A DNA stretch of 64,000 nucleotides. Origin: Progne subis subis. Its lineage: Eukaryota > Chordata > Aves > Passeriformes > Hirundinidae. Below are positions 1-11,500 of the stretch, one piece after another; position 1 is the first letter of the stretch; each line of letters starts with the position of its first letter. A model generated the notes under the pieces. It was not told the origin of the DNA. It searched no databases and was given only the letters and a program-made list of their open reading frames with translations. The stretch is from NCBI GenBank assembly GCA_022316685.1, contig JAKJHU010001088.1:29793-93792 (forward strand), written 5' to 3'. The translations under genes were made by a program, and so were the position numbers.

Positions 1-303
1 AACTTAGGAGAAAGTGTTTCCCCTTTTTGTATTGGTGTAGGAAATGTGGGAATCAGCATGGTGCCCCTGCCTGCTGTGAGGGCAAAGCTAAAAACCTGCG
101 TGTCACAGAGGGATGGTCATCAAAGGTTCAGTCCTTCAAACAATGCCATGGGATGGAGTGACATGAACAACAAAAAGGCTTTATGTCCATTAATGTACAA
201 GTCTTTATCATCAGTGTATCTTAACAAGACAGCTGGGACTTATCTGTGGAATAGATTCTCAGGGAAGTTTTGGGGTCTGAAGCACTAGTTTGCAGTGTGG
301 AGA
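1..303. other. Intron sequence, nothing recognised
   Basis: AT-rich unique sequence left of the first LTR. The open frame from 46 to 288 has no recognisable motif. Its last four bases (GAGA, 300-303) are the left target duplication of the LTR that follows. Confidence 0.6.
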
Positions 304-1026
304 TGTTATAAATACAATAGACCAAATTCTTAGAAATCAAAATTTAGAATTTTATTTGAGAGACAAAATGACAGTCTCGGACAGCCACAGTTAAAAGGAC
401 AGCGTCGAGCCCGGGATCGGCGCTGGGTGAACAATGATAACACACTCTGCCAGTATGTTACCCCCCAAATTCACATTTTTGGCTTGAAGCTGCCCCTTTT
501 TATACACTGGATCGCTGAGAAAATCGGGGCTCCGATGTTCTCCCCGTCCGTGGCGACTTCATTAACTATTCATGTTCGGAGTCGGGTGTTCTGAATAGTT
601 TTTCCTGTGTAGACAATGGTCTTAATCGTCGAGCCCAGGTGTGTCGTAGATATGATAATGTCTAGAGGAGTCGGATGAGGTATGGATAGATATGTTAATG
701 TCCGTAGGAGACGGGTGAGATATGGATCTGATGTGATCATTCAGTTCCTGGGCTGTTTATCCCTTTCTTCCGTTGTCTTTGTGTTCGGTTCAGGGTTTCC
801 CGGCAGAGGCATTCCCGTGTCCCTTTTGGCGTTATTCTTAACATAGTTCTTGTGTCTTTTTTCTTGTACTGTGCTGTCGGCAGAAATATCTCATACCCCT
901 CCCTGTATGGTTTTTATCTCAGTTTTCTTATAACATATGTGGGTAGATACAAACTTATATTTTATATGGGTGTATTACAATGCAAACATATTCCAAACAC
1001 GAATTAACTTTAGGACATTTATCACA
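304..1026 (-). mobile_element. Solo LTR, family A copy 1 (diverged)
   Basis: Begins TGTTATAAAT and ends TTTATCACA, with GAGA on both sides (300-303 and 1027-1030) as a possible 4-bp TSD. It is clearly homologous to the LTRs at 2902 and 5293 but much more diverged, so it is an older insertion. Minus-strand sense is shown by a TATA-type box (TATAAAAAGGGG, complement of 494-505) followed by AATAAA near 350. The U3 region contains two units of about 40 bp (near 650-730) that match the repeats in the other copies. No internal retroviral sequence adjoins it. Confidence 0.85.
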
Positions 1027-2901
1027 GAGAGAAGCTGAAATCTGTTACATGATTGAAGCCAATGGTTCAGCAAACTGTTCATATGGAATGAAGCTGAAAC
1101 AGTAGTTGGATCTTTTGATAATTATCTGTGCAGCTCCAGTCCTCCTACCCTTCCTCTAGGTTGTCCTCAGAAAAGGTTAGAAAACCACTCTGCCTTCATT
1201 GCAATTTTTCTCTGCTCAGTCTGTAGAATGGCTGCTATTATTTAAATAAAAACATTTTGGGTGCTGCTTCATTTTGTCTTCAAGGTACGGGAGAGGGTGG
1301 CTCATGGAGAAAATCATCCTGCCACTAGAACTTTGTGAGATGGCGGTACAGGGCACACAGCAGATGTGTGGGGCAGTTTTTGAGGCAATAGGATGGGATC
1401 TCTGTGAGTGCCCATGGGCTGGGTCCTGCAGCTGGAGCTGGCAATTCTTGGGAGGGTGGGTGGTGGGTGTCAGGGTGATGGGCACGAGCCTGTTTAAAAC
1501 ATCCCTGTTGGTATTTTCTGGGCTGTGCTGCCTGGAGCTGTGGCAGCCAGGCAGGGCTGGCAGGGAGGTCAGCAGAAGGATCACAGTGAGGATTTAGGGC
1601 TGGGAGCTGCTGAGGGTTCAGCACAGGGATGGCAGGAAGCCTGGCTGGTGGGGAAATGCATGAGAAGTGGAAAAAGAGTAATTTTCAAGTGGGTACTCAG
1701 AAGCAAACCACCTGCATTGCTAATGTGTAAGATAAACTGCTATTTTCATTATCAGCTATGTTAGCTTCATCCCTCTTGAAATGATTCTTCTTTTATTTCA
1801 TAAGCAGTTAAAATAGACACTTTGTCTAGAATTTTTAAGAATGCAGTGTTTAAAATATTGACTCATTTGTACAGATACAACTACTTTTTTCAGAACATTT
1901 TTGTCTTAATAATAGTTAAAAGAATCTGTTGTGAACTTAATAGTTTCAGGTAATTAATAATTCAGTGGAGTTAATATTTTAATAGCAGCACCAAGTCACA
2001 TCATTGTGGGACTCAAATAGAGCAGCTTACAGGATATGGTAACTTCATGTGTTTCTTCAGTTCAGCAGCGACAGCAGCAGACACTTAGTCTTTATTCAGA
2101 AAAGGGAGGATAAAACAGAATTTGCTGCAGTTTTTGGGCATTTTGAGGTGGTATCTCCCTGTTAGAGGAGTGTAGGAGATTGGAGGCTTTTGAGGTCTCT
2201 GGTACCCAGTTGTGTTTATCAAGGTGGGCACACATCAGCCAGCACAGCCTGTGGCAGCTCCTGCTGCCAGCAATCCCATGGACTCTCTCCTCACTTCCAG
2301 CATTTAACTGAACATTTCTGTGTGTTTACATACCATTTTTGTGGCTCATTTTGCTGTTTACAATGACCCTTTTATTTATTTATTTTTTATTTTTTTCAGT
2401 TGTCGTAGGTGACATTTGAAAGTTCCATTTATAATGAGAAACATATGCAGGACTTTGTCGTTGGCATTTCCTGGCTTGGTAGAAATTTTTGTTTTTAATC
2501 AAAGGTAAACACTGATTAAGGATGCCACAACATTCCTCTGCCTATGGGGAATGTTACGTTTATAAACTGTTCTTGGTGACAATTCAGTAGTGAATTACTT
2601 TGATATATATGGCTAATAAATTAATATGATTAAGTTAATGAGTAGTACAAGTGTTGCCAAATTCCACTCGTCCGGCTTTTAATGCTGCTCCACATTTGCA
2701 ACTCGAGCTTCCCCCTGTGGTGAGAGGATCAGTGCTACCTACGCACTGTCATTGTGATAAATGGCATATCCCACAGTGCCCTGCACTCCATCTGCTGTGT
2801 CCCCAAAAAGAGAAATATTTTATACAAATCACACATTCAGAAACTCAGAGGACTCTGGAAAGATCTATTTTTTCAAACAATAATAAAAATGCAGACGTCT
2901 C
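1027..2901. other. Intron sequence between LTR copies 1 and 2
   Basis: Mostly AT-rich unique sequence. A GC-richer patch at about 1270-1660 has overlapping open frames on both strands but no splice sites or motifs, so I do not call a gene. A TTTA-rich simple tract lies near 2370-2398. Confidence 0.5.
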
Positions 2902-3235
2902 TGTGATAAATGTCTAGGATTAATTCGTGTGGAATATGTCTGTATTTTAATACACCCATATAAAGTATAAGTTGTACATGTTCAAATAAAGACTGTGAGA
3001 TATTTTAAGGTTAATTCATGTAGGTTTATATTCTGTAAAAGCCATACAGGGAATGTACAAATATTTCTGCTGGCAGCAAAAACTCCTGACTGGGGACACA
3101 AGGACGAGAGAGGAATTTCAGTAACGTGCCCCTGCCGGGAAACCCTGAAAGGAACACAAAAGCTCCTGGAGGAACAGATAAGCTATTCAAGAATCACTGA
3201 TTATATCAGGGAGGTAGCTCACCTGCTTCCTCCAG

Positions 3236-3330
3236 ACATTATCATATCTCCTCATATCTCATCGGACTCTTCCGGACATTATCATATCTCCTCATATCTC
3301 ATCGGACTCTTCTGGACATTACCATATCTG
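3236..3330 (+). repeat. 40-bp tandem repeats in LTR U3
   Basis: Two near-identical 40-bp units (3236-3275 and 3276-3315), each starting ACATTATCATATCTCC, are followed by a partial third. The copy at 5293 has one unit fewer and copy 1 has diverged units. Direct repeats in U3 are the usual layout of retroviral enhancers; enhancer function here is inference. Confidence 0.85.
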
Positions 3331-3473
3331 CGACACACCTGAGCTCAACCATTAAGGTCATTGTTAACCCCGGAAAAACCATTCAAGACTCCTAGACCCG
3401 AACATGAATAATCAATGAAGCAGCCGAGAACAAAGACAACGTAGAAGCCTCGGCTCCTCTCTGCGATCCAGGG

Positions 3474-3480
3474 TATAAAG
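3474..3480 (+). promoter_or_regulatory. LTR promoter TATA box
   Basis: TATAAAG in a GC-rich context upstream of the presumed R region of the family A LTR, conserved at the same place in the 5293 copy on the other strand. Confidence 0.7.
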
Positions 3481-3621
3481 GGGGACGGCTTCAGTCCCAA
3501 AATGTGAACTTGGGGAGGTGACATACTGACAGAGTGTGTCATCTCGTTCACCCGGCACCGATCCCGGGCTCGATGCTGTCCTTTTAATTGTGGCTATCCG
3601 AGACTGTCATTTTGTCTCTCC

Positions 3622-3627
3622 AATAAA
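3622..3627 (+). terminator. LTR polyadenylation signal
   Basis: AATAAA about 50 bp before the LTR end and about 140 bp after the TATA box. It lies in the same direction as DACH2 transcription, so it could act as a premature poly(A) site. Confidence 0.65.
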
Positions 3628-3674
3628 ATTCTAAATTTTGACTTTTTATAATTTGGTCTATCTCATTTAGAACA

Positions 3675-4290
3675 TCTCTTTAGCAACTCTTCATTTTTAC
3701 TGTCATAATGAATGCAGATAGATTTGGGAAATGAAAGCTCATGTGAGTAACATAGGAAAGTTATCCACTACACAGTAAAGCTGACAAATAAGTTACATGT
3801 GCACTCTTTCAGTTTATCATGCAATTTTATTGGATAAAAAATGATGTTAGAACATCTATTTAACTGGATTTTAAAATTAAAGACCATGGGTGCAGCATGA
3901 TTGAGTACCACCCATCTCATGCCAGCAGATTTCTGTGCTGAAGGGAGCCTGAATTGGAATGAATTAGGAATGCAGGATTATATCATTACTCTTTTAATAC
4001 AGCCATTCAGTAGAGTTCTGATAATCTGAGAATTATACTTGGTGACTGTGAGTCACTCAGTTCCTCTCTTTCCTTTTCTCTTTTAATATTTTCTTTTTTT
4101 AAGGATCCATTTTCAGTGTCTGCCCTGTTGGGTGGGACATAATGTTTTTGACAAATGATTGGCTAAAGCTGTTGAGATTTTGCTGAATGGTTAACCTTGT
4201 TGTAAATTTAATTTACACTTAGCCTCAGCTACTAATTACTGTCTGAGAAGTGTGAAACTCAGCAATATACTTAGATTTTTATGCACTTGT

Positions 4291-4324
<34 letters not shown>

Positions 4325-5292
4325 GATCCTGCTGAGTTCCTACATCTTTAAAGAAAACAAAGTTCAACCAGGGTGGTCACACTGAGAGAATTAAGACTGT
4401 ATCATCCTGCCACTCAGGGTAGGGCTGCACTGAGTTTGCCTTGATTTGCAGATGGAAGGGAAGCATTTGAAAAAGCTGGCTGAAGTGTCACAGAATTAGC
4501 AAAACCATTAAGTGTTCATCTCTGTTTTTAGCATCCATGGCATTCTTTTCTACCAGCTTTTCTGTTAGTCTCCTGTCTCATGGCACTGAGGTCTGTAGTG
4601 ATCATAAGACCTGTCTGCTTCTCTCTCGCGTCTTCAGCTGACTTTGAAACCTTTTTTAGCTCTTTTAAGTTATTGTTAAGAAGTGCTTTTAAGTAATAAA
4701 TAGCATCAGGAGGTGTGAAGGATTTGCCTTCAGCACTCCCTGTTTTCTGGAGGACTGTTTGGCAATAACAATATTGTAATTGAATAGGTTTTGTTAGGTT
4801 TTATTTTCCTTTATGGTAACTTTGATAGGGTTGAACAAATAGTTCAACAACAAATACCAGTATCACAAACACGTGGAGTTAAATGCATCTCATTGTGTTT
4901 GTGTGAGATTCCCACACTGACTTAATTTTGTGTATCCAGCAGTATTTCAAAGACTTGTTAAACTCAGGTTATCTACACACACTTAAATTCTTACTTCTGT
5001 GACCTAAAACTAAATAGGTACAATTTTAACTGGAAGGATAATACACATCTGGTTGCATAAAAATGCTGATCCATCATCTTCTTGCAATGCTAAAGGCTGC
5101 TATATTTACATAAATAATATTCTCTTGAAATGCAGCATTCAGATCTGCATTAGATTGGAGTACTGTGGTTTCCTAAAGGAAAGCTTTATAAAGCTGTATT
5201 TTGGCAAAATTCTTGGTATAACAACACGGGTAAAGTTATGCAGGAAAAAGGAGAGAACAAATCTCACTGGATTAAAAAATAAGCATGAAGTG
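3675..5292. other. Intron spacer between inverted LTRs
   Basis: About 1.6 kb of AT-rich unique sequence, with no exon or motif seen. It would be the loop if the two flanking family A LTRs paired. Confidence 0.6.
4293..4320. repeat. T28 homopolymer
   Basis: Uninterrupted run of 28 T in the spacer between the inverted LTRs. No processed pseudogene or SINE is recognisable next to it. Confidence 0.9.
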
Positions 5293-6025
5293 TGTTCTAA
5301 ATGAGATAGACCAAATTATAAAAAGTCAAAATTTAGAATTTTATTGGAGAGACAAAATGACAGTCTCGAATAGCCACAATTAAAAGGACAGCATCGAGCC
5401 CGGGATCGGTGCCGGGTGAACGAGATGACACACTCTGTCAGTATGTCACCTCCCCAAGTTCACATTTTGGGACTGAAGCCGTCCCCCTTTATACCCTGGA
5501 TCGCAGAGAGGAGCCGAGGCTTCTACGTTGTCTTTGTTCTCGGCTGCTTCATTGATTATTCATGTTCGGGTCTAGGAGTCTTGAATGGTTTTTCCGGGGT
5601 TAACAATGACCTTAATGGTTGAGCTCAGGTGTGTCGCTGATATGGTAATGTCCAGAAGAGTCCGACAAGATATGAGGAGATATGATAATGTCTGGAGGAA
5701 GCAGGTGAGCTACCTCCCTGATATAATCAGTGATTCTTGAATAGCTTATCTGTTCCTCCAGGAGCTTTTGTGTTCCTTTCAGGGTTTCCCGGCAGGGGCA
5801 CGTTACTGAAATTCCTCTCTCGTCCTTGTGTCCCCAGTCAGGAGTTTTTGCTGCCAGCAGAAATATTTGTACATTCCCTGTATGGCTTTTACAGAATATA
5901 AACCTACATGAATTAACCTTAAAATATCTCACAGTCTTTATTTGAACATGTACAACTTATACTTTATATGGGTGTATTAAAATACAGACATATTCCACAC
6001 GAATTAATCCTAGACATTTATCACA
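5293..6025 (-). mobile_element. Solo LTR, family A copy 3
   Basis: Starts TGTTCTAAATG and ends TTTATCACA, 733 bp, with a perfect 5-bp TSD AAGTG (5288-5292 and 6026-6030). Minus-strand sense: AATAAA and TATA boxes are the complements of those in copy 2. It is nearly identical to copy 2, implying recent, closely related insertions. The open frames inside it are LTR sequence, not genes. Confidence 0.93.
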
Positions 6026-7077
6026 AAGTGTACTTTAATCCAGGTGATTCCATAGTTCTAGTCTTGTATTGAGTGCTTTCACTGACATTTTAAATGTGTT
6101 TGTGCTCTGGTCCTTGTCCTATAATCCTGGAGTCCTACATGAGGGAAATGCTTGTGTGATTTAAAATCAGCAAACAAATAATCCCATTGATTTGGCTCGG
6201 ATTACTTGGTGTCTTAAACACAAGTGTTTTCCTACTTACCATAGAGTTTTGGAGAGCAGGTTCTGTAAGGATTCTTTGCAAAATTGCAAATGCAGTCAGT
6301 GCCTGATCCCAGGATCACCCCTTGGCTGGAGCGGTGTCTCCTCCTGTACAGGAACAATGTGCTCTTCTCTCAGCCCTTCCCAAACAATAAAACATGATGC
6401 CAAGGGCTGGCATCAAATTAGAATTTGTGATGAACAGGAAACATCTCTTTCTGAGCAGTCTGAAGAGGTGCACATTTTTATTTGGAAGCAAGAATAACTG
6501 AAATAGATTGATTGCCTGATCACTCTCATTAAGTGAGGTTGTAGTGGGATTTCAGTGGAAATGTATTTGTGTTGTATAAATTGTTTTACTTGTACAGTTT
6601 TATACAGGTTTATAGTTGTATAGTTTAGTTGTATACATTGTTTTATCACAGTGAACATTAATTGGTGTAAAGCAAAACAAGAAAACTAAGAGTGTAGTAT
6701 TGTGCACCATCCTCTGCTGAACAGAGAGGCCTCTTTGCTGGTGGCAGCTGGTGTTGCTGATCCCGGGTTGTACCTCTCTGAAAGATAAATGTAGGGCTGC
6801 AGTTCTGGAGGATTCAATCTAGAAACCAAATTCATGCTGAAAATCCTTTGTAGAAAAATAGAAATTCCTCCAGCTACCAACCTCCTATGACTTGAATATG
6901 AAAAGCTGCACTTCAAGAAAGAGAAGCATTTTATATAATACATGTCTGAATATAAATGACAGACAATTTATTAGGAAAGGAAAGCCTTTATTTAAAATAT
7001 AATGATCTACATTGTTTTAATGTAATCTAATGAATTAGAGTAAAAGCCTGAGAAATGAGCTGGAAAAGGTAGAGTAC
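6026..7077. other. Intron sequence, nothing recognised
   Basis: AT-rich unique sequence. Several short open frames on both strands lack motifs and splice sites. Confidence 0.6.
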
Positions 7078-8550
7078 TGTGATGGTTTAGTTCGAAACCA
7101 GGCAGAAACACTGAAAATGTAATGGTTTCACATTCGCCAAATTCTGTTTAACAAATTTAGTGCAGTGGTTTGATTGTCTACCAGAACTCTGCTGTGAGAT
7201 AGGACCAAGAGAAAAACAAAGCAGGCTCAGATCTTAAGGGATACAAAGAGATTTATTAACGCACGCTAAAAGAAGAAAATGAAAATCAAAATGAAACTTT
7301 CAAAACACTTCTCATCCCCCACCAGCTTCTTTCCCACAAACAGTGTAAAGAGACAAAACTTGGAACTCTAGGTCAGTACCACTTACAAAACAGTCCCCCA
7401 TCAGTCCTTTTAGAGAGAGAAGTCTCTTCTGATTTGTTCTGGTAACTTTCCACAAGAAGAAACAGTCTGCTTGTGGCTTTTAACTTTCACAAAAGCAGCT
7501 GCCCGGGGATAAATCTGCAGTTGTAGACCTCCCATATCACATTGCCTTTCCCATGACTATATATGGGCCATGGACTCATGCATACTGGGGTGTCATTTTA
7601 AAAATGAACAGTTCAAATCCAAAGGATTTCTTCATCTCAGGGAACAGAGATCTCTTTTCACTTCTTTACTGGCGCAGAGGGCTTCTTATCCCTCTCTGTT
7701 CAGACATCTCATAGGATCACAGGATCACAGCTACTAATTCAATATTCACTCAGTCCATCAGAAATACTTGCCCAAATCCACCAATCTGAAGAATCATTTT
7801 CACTAATTCATATTATCCATGATTTAAAGGGATATTCTAGCATATTGCAGTCTGTTACCACAGCTCATAGGAGATTGTCAGCCTAAAATACCAAGGCATC
7901 TTGTCATCTCTTCCACCTAAGGGGTCACTCTTCCTTCACTGACTCTAATATCTTCATATTGTCCTTTTACTTGTCCCCAATTTGGCCTTTTCTCTCACTT
8001 AGAGAAGAGTTAGGGCTTTGGAAGTTTCATCTCTGCAAGGAAAGAGTTAGTATCTTGCCCAAATTCCTCTCTCTTGGGCTGCTGCTTAGGGTTTCAGATT
8101 TTGAAGCCCTGATGAGCTGATGGGGGTGGGGGGTGGGGGGGAGAGCTCAGGAAGAGATCAGAGCGAGAGCAGTCAGGAATCTCAGCAGCCAGGATCGTAG
8201 GTGCCTCCTGCCCACCCCCGGGTCTCATGGGGTGAGCCCAGCCCAGGCTTGGGGCTGCTCCTGGGGGTACATCTCCCCTGGCCCTGGCTGGTGTTGCAGG
8301 CAGCTGCTGGGGCAAGCTTTAAAGTTGGCTAGATGTTAGTAGCCAGAGCTTTCCCCTTCCCCGCTAGCAGCTGCTACCGGGGCTGGTGTTACCTGCTGGC
8401 AAGCCGGAAGGAAGAGAGATTTTCCCGGGGTTCTTCTCATTTTTAAGCCTGTGTCTTCCCAGAGGTGTGTCATCTTTCTAAGTGGTCAATCAAGCTGTCA
8501 ACTTCAAAGCCAGTAACTAATTGGTTCTTGCTATCCATGCTAAACCAGCA
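7078..8550 (-). mobile_element. LTR-like element, family B (old copy)
   Basis: About 1.47 kb related along its length to 19932-20971 and 23045-24646. Landmarks include GATTTATTAAC near 7250 (AATAAA on the minus strand), the AAGAGACAAAACTTG block, a CATACTGGGGTGTCA block, and the later GC-rich part with GATGAG and GGTCTCATGGGG. It is more diverged than the other two. The left end may be TGTGATGG (7078) or TGTAATGG (7118), and the right end near 8550 is approximate because no clear TSD is visible. Sense is inferred as minus from the poly(A) signal. Confidence 0.75.
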
Positions 8551-11500
8551 AAAATACTCTCCCATGAAAGCAAGCTATTATAACCTTTTTGTAATTCCTT
8601 AACATGTTGAAAGAGTATTTCTATACAGACATATTAAATTAAGCAAGGTCACATTTTCATTTTATTAACAGAATTAGTTTGCCAGATCATGGACTTTGGT
8701 TCTGAAAAATGTAGATGAATCATGCACTAACATAAGTCAAGTAGAAAATTGGTTGTAAGATGTTTAATCATTTTGATGCACATTACATCTTTGGTTTTGC
8801 TGTTGAACAATTGTAAAAAATAAAATGCTTAATTACTGGTATTTTTGTATTTGCATATTGATTGGATGTGCTTTAATGAAAATAATAATAATTCTAAGTG
8901 GATTATCTCTCCTGACTGGGGCAGTCTCAATCTAATATTTGCATAAAAGGAAGAAAATATTCTCTTCAATAGCAGTATAGCATTTTGTTCCTTTGACATG
9001 CAGTATACAGCCATTACCCTGAAAGGTTAGATGTAAATAATAACCAGTGAAACTGGGCATATGCCTAAAGATGAGCACATATATTACATTTACCAGTCTG
9101 ACCCCAGTTCAGCAAAGCAGGAATAAAACTGACATCATGTCATGCAAGTTGTTTAGATGTGTTCCCAAAACTCTACCTGTATTTTACAATCTTTTTATAT
9201 AAGATGTGTGTGAAGGAAAACAATATTTAACAGATGTTTCATTATTTTAATGTAAAATCTGCTGAATGTTTATAAATAATTTCATAATCATTCCTAATTA
9301 AGAAAACAATGTCATATACATTTCTAGTCCCTTGGAATGACTATTTTTTCTGTCTTTGCCTTTTCCACCTCCTTTGTTAAAAAAGAAGCAAAGCACAGGC
9401 TCTTTGCTGGGATATGCAGCAGAACTAAGAGAACATCCCAGCAGTAGCCCCAAGCTCTCTGTAAATAGGGGAGTGAATGGAACAGGTAATTTTCATGGTG
9501 CTTGTATGGTTTCACATGAAAAAAAGGCAAATGTACAGCTGTAGCTGGATCTCACATGAGCAAGAAGCCTGGTCCTGGTCCTGGTACTGCACTTGGTTTG
9601 GCCCTGGCAGTCAGAGCAGGTGACGTCATTACACTGAAATCAGGCAGAAAATGTCCTTTTCTGGCCACTTGAGTGAATCAGTCAAATTATTGAGTAGCAA
9701 AACTAATTCTATGCCTTGGGCCATCAGAGCTGCCACTTCCTGTAAGTCAAGCCTTCCCTTAGTGTAAAATTGGTTTTTTATTTTATTCTCTTTCATTTAT
9801 TATGCTTATTTCAGCTAATCCACTCAGTGAATGTGAATTACCCAGCACACCAAAGCTGTTTCAGATGTGCAGCCTTCTCATGCCTTTCTGGTAAAACAGA
9901 ATTGGTTTCTTTTTAAGGAACTCCTGATCTGTTATGATCGATACATTTAAAGTAATAGTTCACTTTTTCAGATGAGAACCCAAATGAGGAGAACTGTTTG
10001 AATATGGTTTTAAATTAACTACAAGTGTATATGGCTGAGCTCTTGTTTTAAAAGCAGTTACAATTCAGATGGGTCACATTTTTAAGAACTAGAAATATAT
10101 CTACAGTGAATTGTAGACCATTAAGTACTAGGTAATTTGAATGACTTTAACAGAAAAAATATTCCTTTGGAAAGCACTGAATATTGTTTTCCAGCATTAA
10201 AATATTGCCTTCAATTCTGTCAGAAATAGAGCTGAGATCTGCTGAAAGCACTCATACAGGTGATACACCCTAGGCAGTAATTGGGTGTATATTTCTGTCC
10301 AAATGCTAATTCCTCATCTGACTGTGCCCTCTGGTGCACAGCATTAACATCTTCCAATAAAAGGAGAGCAAAACATATGGAGGCTTTTATTTCAAGCAAA
10401 GAAAAATCAAAAAGAATAATGAGGATAAAAAGTAAAGTGCCTGTGAGTGATTGGCAAGGCAAGTTAGAGGGGAGTTGCTACAGCAGAGTGCTTCAGAACA
10501 GCAAAGCAAAAACAGCCTGAAGGCACCTCCCATAGGCATCCAAATACAGGCTTCCTATATCCGCAGGACAAATCCTGGGAGATGTACATGTATCAGATGC
10601 TGAAACAAAGAGGCATCATGCAGGAGAGACCAGAGAGATTACTTTAACTCCTGGTTACACACAGAGCTTGGAGCTGATGGGTGGGAGGAAGGAAAAAGAA
10701 AGGGAAGTTGAAAGGCTCATACTGTGATTAAGATAGATAGATTGCTGATAGTGTCAGAGCAACAGCTGCTAAATCTAGGAGGCACTTGAAAGAGCCTCTC
10801 CATTTTGTTAGGTATGGAAGTCAATAGGTTATTTGCCTAAGAACACCCTATTATTCAAATTCAGCTGACCCAGAAAACTTTGCCATCTCCAAGTGGCAAT
10901 TTGGAAGGCCCTGCCCCAGGGGGTTTAGTACTTCCCTTGTCCTGTGGAGTCCCGTGTAATATATGGATATATTGATCTCAAGGTTTTTTCCTGAAATTCA
11001 TTAGATTAGTCAGTGTAAAGCTTCAGAAGGCTATTTTGTGTTTGTAGCTGGGTTAGATTGCTGAAAACTGGTCAGCAGAATCTCTTATTCAAACCTATTA
11101 AACGTCAAGGAAATGCACCATGAATTGTTTTGGCCTTCCTGTTTTGGAACCAGTTCATTACAAATTTTAATTACATATATTTCTTCAGAGTAGCTTATCA
11201 GTCTACATTAGCTAAGCATGAGTCCTAATCCTGCTGGGAATTTGTGTTCATTTATGGGAAGTTTTCATTGTAGATTGCACTCAGGAAAATATCCTGGGAA
11301 GAGGTTTTTTTGCCCATTGATATGGACACATCTTTACTTTTGTGTTGTGTCTCTCCTGATCTCCATTTTTCCTTGCATCATATGACTCTGCCTTTCCTGT
11401 TTTATTTTTTGTCCTTGACTTTTATGTCTACACCACAATTTGTGTTGACCTTGAGGTTACTCTCAATTAGCTGAGCTATTCCCATACTGTGGCCCACTCC

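Larger units (their letters stand above)
2902..3674 (+). mobile_element. Solo LTR, family A copy 2
   Basis: Runs from TGTGATAAATG to CATTTAGAACA, 773 bp, flanked by TCTC on both sides (2898-2901 and 3675-3678), a possible 4-bp TSD. Sense is plus: the TATA box lies at 3474-3480 and AATAAA at 3622-3627, about 140 bp downstream, giving a plausible U3-R-U5 order. It is nearly identical, in inverse orientation, to the copy at 5293-6025, and differs mainly by one extra 40-bp U3 repeat. No gag, pol or env adjoins it, so it is a solo LTR. Confidence 0.92.

Noticed and set aside
1274..1764. Overlapping open frames on both strands in a GC-rich patch
   Set aside because: No motif, no splice sites, and similar length on both strands, as expected from composition.
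2995..3342. 115-codon frame in the U3 of the family A LTR, conserved in the 5293 copy, considered as a U3-encoded protein
   Set aside because: It starts at GTG, not ATG, the conservation only reflects near-identical LTRs, the older copy at 304 does not keep it, and it runs through the 40-bp repeats.
3345..3551. 68-codon frame on the minus strand, identical at 5416-5622
   Set aside because: It is antisense across the LTR promoter and R region; its identity comes from LTR identity.
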